Positions 62,304 through 64,000 of a stretch of 64,000 bases of DNA are shown piece after piece (the stretch's first letter is position 1; the number at the start of each line of letters is the position of its first letter). The stretch spans positions 248,001-312,000 of the forward strand of contig NZ_JAOOPY010000006.1 in NCBI RefSeq assembly GCF_025486315.1, given 5' to 3'. The stretch is from Variovorax sp. N23 (GTDB lineage Bacteria; Pseudomonadota; Gammaproteobacteria; Burkholderiales; Burkholderiaceae_C). Both the position numbers and the translations under genes were made by a program. The notes below the pieces were generated by a model. That model searched no databases and was not told the origin of the DNA. It worked only from the letters and a program-made list of their open reading frames with translations.

Positions 62304-63007
62304 GCGATCTGCGGCCGGGCGAAACACTGTTCGCCTTGCACGACGTCGAGGTGCGCTTCGGCCATGTGCTGGCGTTGCGCGGCGCGACGCTGTCGATCGG
62401 CGCCGGCGAGCGCGTCGCCCTGATCGGCGCCAACGGCAGCGGCAAGAGCACGCTGCTGCGCCTGCTGCACGGCCTGGTGCCGCATGCCTCGGGCGCCGTG
62501 TTGCGGCGCGCGCCGCAGCCGCGGCAGGCCATGCTGTTCCAGCGGCCGCACATGCTGCGCGCGAGCGTGGCGACCAATGTCGCGCTAGCGCTGTGGCTGC
62601 GCGGCGGTGGCTGGCGCGCAGCCCGGCAGGCGGCGCACGAGGCGCTCGGCCGCGTCGGCATGACCGACCTTGCTGCGCGCAACGCACGCACGCTCTCGGG
62701 CGGCCAACAGCAGCGGCTCGCGCTGGCCCGCGCCTGGGCGCTGCACCCCGAGGTGCTGCTGCTCGACGAGCCCACGGCCAGCCTCGACCCCACGGCCAAG
62801 CGCGAGGTCGAGGCGCTCATCGCCGAGGCCGCCGCAGGCCGCACGCTGATCTTCGCCAGCCACAACCTCGGGCAGGTCAAGCGGCTGGCCACGCGCGTCG
62901 TCTACCTCGAGCAGGGGCGCGTGGTGGCCGACCTGCCCGTGCACGATTTCTTTCACGGGCCCCTGCCGGAAGAGGCCCACCTGTTCGTCAAAGGAGAACT
63001 CGCATGA
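62300..63007 (+). CDS. tupC: Tungstate ABC transporter ATP-binding protein
   Basis: The 235-residue ATPase has Walker A GANGSGKSTLL, Q-loop in AMLFQRPHML, signature LSGGQQQRLALARAW, Walker B VLLLDEPTASLDP, and switch His in FASHNLGQ. Both ends overlap neighbours by 4 bp (ATGA), indicating a tightly coupled tupB-tupC-tupA operon. Confidence 0.92.
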   Translation: MSDLRPGETLFALHDVEVRFGHVLALRGATLSIGAGERVALIGANGSGKSTLLRLLHGLVPHASGAVLRRAPQPRQAMLFQRPHMLRASVATNVALALWLRGGGWRAARQAAHEALGRVGMTDLAARNARTLSGGQQQRLALARAWALHPEVLLLDEPTASLDPTAKREVEALIAEAAAGRTLIFASHNLGQVKRLATRVVYLEQGRVVADLPVHDFFHGPLPEEAHLFVKGELA

Positions 63008-63855
63008 CCTTGAATTTCCTCCAGCGCGCGCTGCGCCCGGTTGCCAGTGCCGCTGCCGCCGTGGCCTTCGTCGCGTTCGGTGTCGCGGCCCAGGCCGGCA
63101 CCATCACCATGGCCTCGACCACGTCGACCGAGCAGTCGGGCCTGTTCACGGTCCTGCTGCCGGCCTTCAAGCAGGCGACCGGCGTCGACACCAAGGTGGT
63201 GGCCGTGGGCACCGGCCAGGCCATCGACATGGCCCGGCGCGGCGATGCCGACGTGCTCTTCGTGCACGACACCACGGCCGAAGAGAAGTTCGTCGCCGAC
63301 GGCTTCGCGGCGAAGCGGCTGCCCGTCATGTACAACGACTTCGTGCTGATCGGGCCGAAGAACGATCCGGTCGGTGTGAAGGGCAAGGACATCGTCGCGG
63401 CGCTCAAGAAGATCGCGGCCGCCAACGGGCCCTTCGTCTCGCGCGGCGACAAGAGCGGCACCGACGCCGCCGAGCGCCGCCTCTGGACGCAGACCGGCGT
63501 GGCCGACGCGGGCCAGCCAGTGCCCAACGACAAGAAGGGTAGCGGCTACAAGGAATGCGGCTGCGGCATGGGCCCGGCGCTGAACATCGCGGCCTCGAAC
63601 GGCAGCTACGTGCTGGCCGACCGCGGCACCTGGCTGAGCTTCAAGAACCGGGCCGACCTGGCGGTGGTGGTCGAGGGCGACAAGCGGCTCTTCAACCAGT
63701 ACGGCGTGATGGTGGTGAGCCCGACCAAATTCCCGAACCTCAACAGCGCCGACGCGCAGAAGTTCGTCGACTGGGTGACGTCGCCGGCCGGGCAGTCGAC
63801 CATCGCCGGCTACAAGATCGGCGGCGAGCAGCTGTTCTTCCCGAACGCCAAGTGA
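63004..63855 (+). CDS. tupA: Tungstate-binding periplasmic protein
   Basis: The 283-residue protein has a Sec signal (about 1-31) and the TupA pattern: ASTTSTEQSGLF at residues 37-48 (TTTS-type oxyanion motif), VVAVGTGQAIDMARRGDADVLFVHD, FVSRGDKSGTD, and a Cys pair in KECGCGMG. The family binds tungstate with high selectivity. Tungstate would suit the bis-MGD formate dehydrogenases in this window. Its stop overlaps the next start by one base (TGATG). Confidence 0.93.
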   Translation: MTLNFLQRALRPVASAAAAVAFVAFGVAAQAGTITMASTTSTEQSGLFTVLLPAFKQATGVDTKVVAVGTGQAIDMARRGDADVLFVHDTTAEEKFVADGFAAKRLPVMYNDFVLIGPKNDPVGVKGKDIVAALKKIAAANGPFVSRGDKSGTDAAERRLWTQTGVADAGQPVPNDKKGSGYKECGCGMGPALNIAASNGSYVLADRGTWLSFKNRADLAVVVEGDKRLFNQYGVMVVSPTKFPNLNSADAQKFVDWVTSPAGQSTIAGYKIGGEQLFFPNAK

Positions 63856-64000
63856 TGCAGCCGGCGGCGGGCGCGATCACCGTGTTCGCCGCCGGCAGCC
63901 TGCGCGCGCCGTTCACGCAGGCGGCGCGGGCCTTCGAGGCCGAGGCCCCCGGCCTTCGCATCGACTTCGTCTTCGGCGCCTCCGGCCTGCTGCGCGAGCG
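63855..64000 (+). CDS. Oxyanion-binding protein (ModA-like), cut by window edge
   Basis: About 48 residues are visible, starting MQPAAGAITVFAAGSLRAPF and continuing to FGASGLLRE, which is the start of a ModA-type molybdate-binding domain or related PBP. No signal peptide precedes the first strand. The start overlaps the tupA stop by one base, so it belongs to the tup operon. The remainder is outside the window. Confidence 0.72.
   Translation, partial: MQPAAGAITVFAAGSLRAPFTQAARAFEAEAPGLRIDFVFGASGLLRE

Noticed and set aside
1-64000. CRISPR arrays, tRNA and rRNA genes, insertion sequences
   Set aside because: No regularly spaced repeats, cloverleaf sequences, rRNA segments or transposase genes were seen. 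The only mobile element found is the integron.

Overview
The window is high-GC (about 68-70%) chromosomal DNA from a betaproteobacterium. Gene order such as thiF/moeB-ctpA-gpmA-rhodanese-grxC-secB-gpsA, the scpA-DUF3460 pair and metG near mrp/apbC points to Comamonadaceae, probably Variovorax or a close relative. That placement is inferred from gene content and order only. No rRNA or tRNA gene was seen.

Layout. 0-2 kb: folE (5' end cut off), a stand-alone BLUF photoreceptor and a DUF429 protein. 2-6.5 kb: a stress and signalling block with CsbD, a BON lipoprotein, a ferritin-like protein, a DUF883 protein, a CHASE3 histidine kinase with a divergent LuxR-type response regulator, and an orphan receiver protein. 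6.8-18 kb: core housekeeping genes (AsmA-like, ThiF/MoeB-like, CtpA, gpmA, rhodanese, grxC, secB, gpsA, scpA, DUF3460, BamE-like lipoprotein, metG). 18.0-21.5 kb: a decayed chromosomal integron. It has an integrase fragment, a LexA box, an attI-type core, three intact attC sites and four cassettes with lower GC. 21.6-24.5 kb: isocitrate dehydrogenase, yceH and mrp/apbC. 24.5-41.3 kb: a large formate-oxidation locus with a LysR regulator, an OFA-family transporter, an FdhF/YdeP molybdoenzyme, FdhD, DUF3305/DUF3306 proteins, a polyferredoxin, a TorD-like chaperone, and the periplasm-facing FdhA-FdhB-FdhC complex with three small exported proteins. 41.4-47.5 kb: aldo/keto reductase, UspA, an alpha/beta hydrolase, and a manganese riboswitch ahead of mntP and a cytochrome b561. 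47.6-53.1 kb: a phnD-phnC-phnE-phnE-selU operon divergent from selD. 53.4-57.7 kb: a lower-GC accessory island with a GNAT-like protein, an ImmA/IrrE-like metallopeptidase, a T4-beta-like protein, a convergent sce7726-family protein with a nuclease-like motif, DUF3253 and an orphan YefM antitoxin. 57.8-64 kb: an FtsX-like permease, then a ModE-like regulator divergent from a tungstate transporter (tupBCA) and the start of another oxyanion-binding protein.

How the genes work together. The formate dehydrogenase uses cysteine at the metal site and needs a Mo/W-bis-MGD cofactor. FdhD, the TorD-like chaperone and the Tup tungstate importer all fit its maturation. SelD has a partner for tRNA 2-selenouridine synthesis (SelU). 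SelU is translationally coupled to a phosphonate-type ABC transporter, so that transporter may import a selenium species.

The two strongest candidates for undescribed biology are that Se-linked transporter and the metallopeptidase/beta/sce7726 module at 53.4-56.6 kb. The integron's TIR/deoxyribosyltransferase-like cassette is the next.
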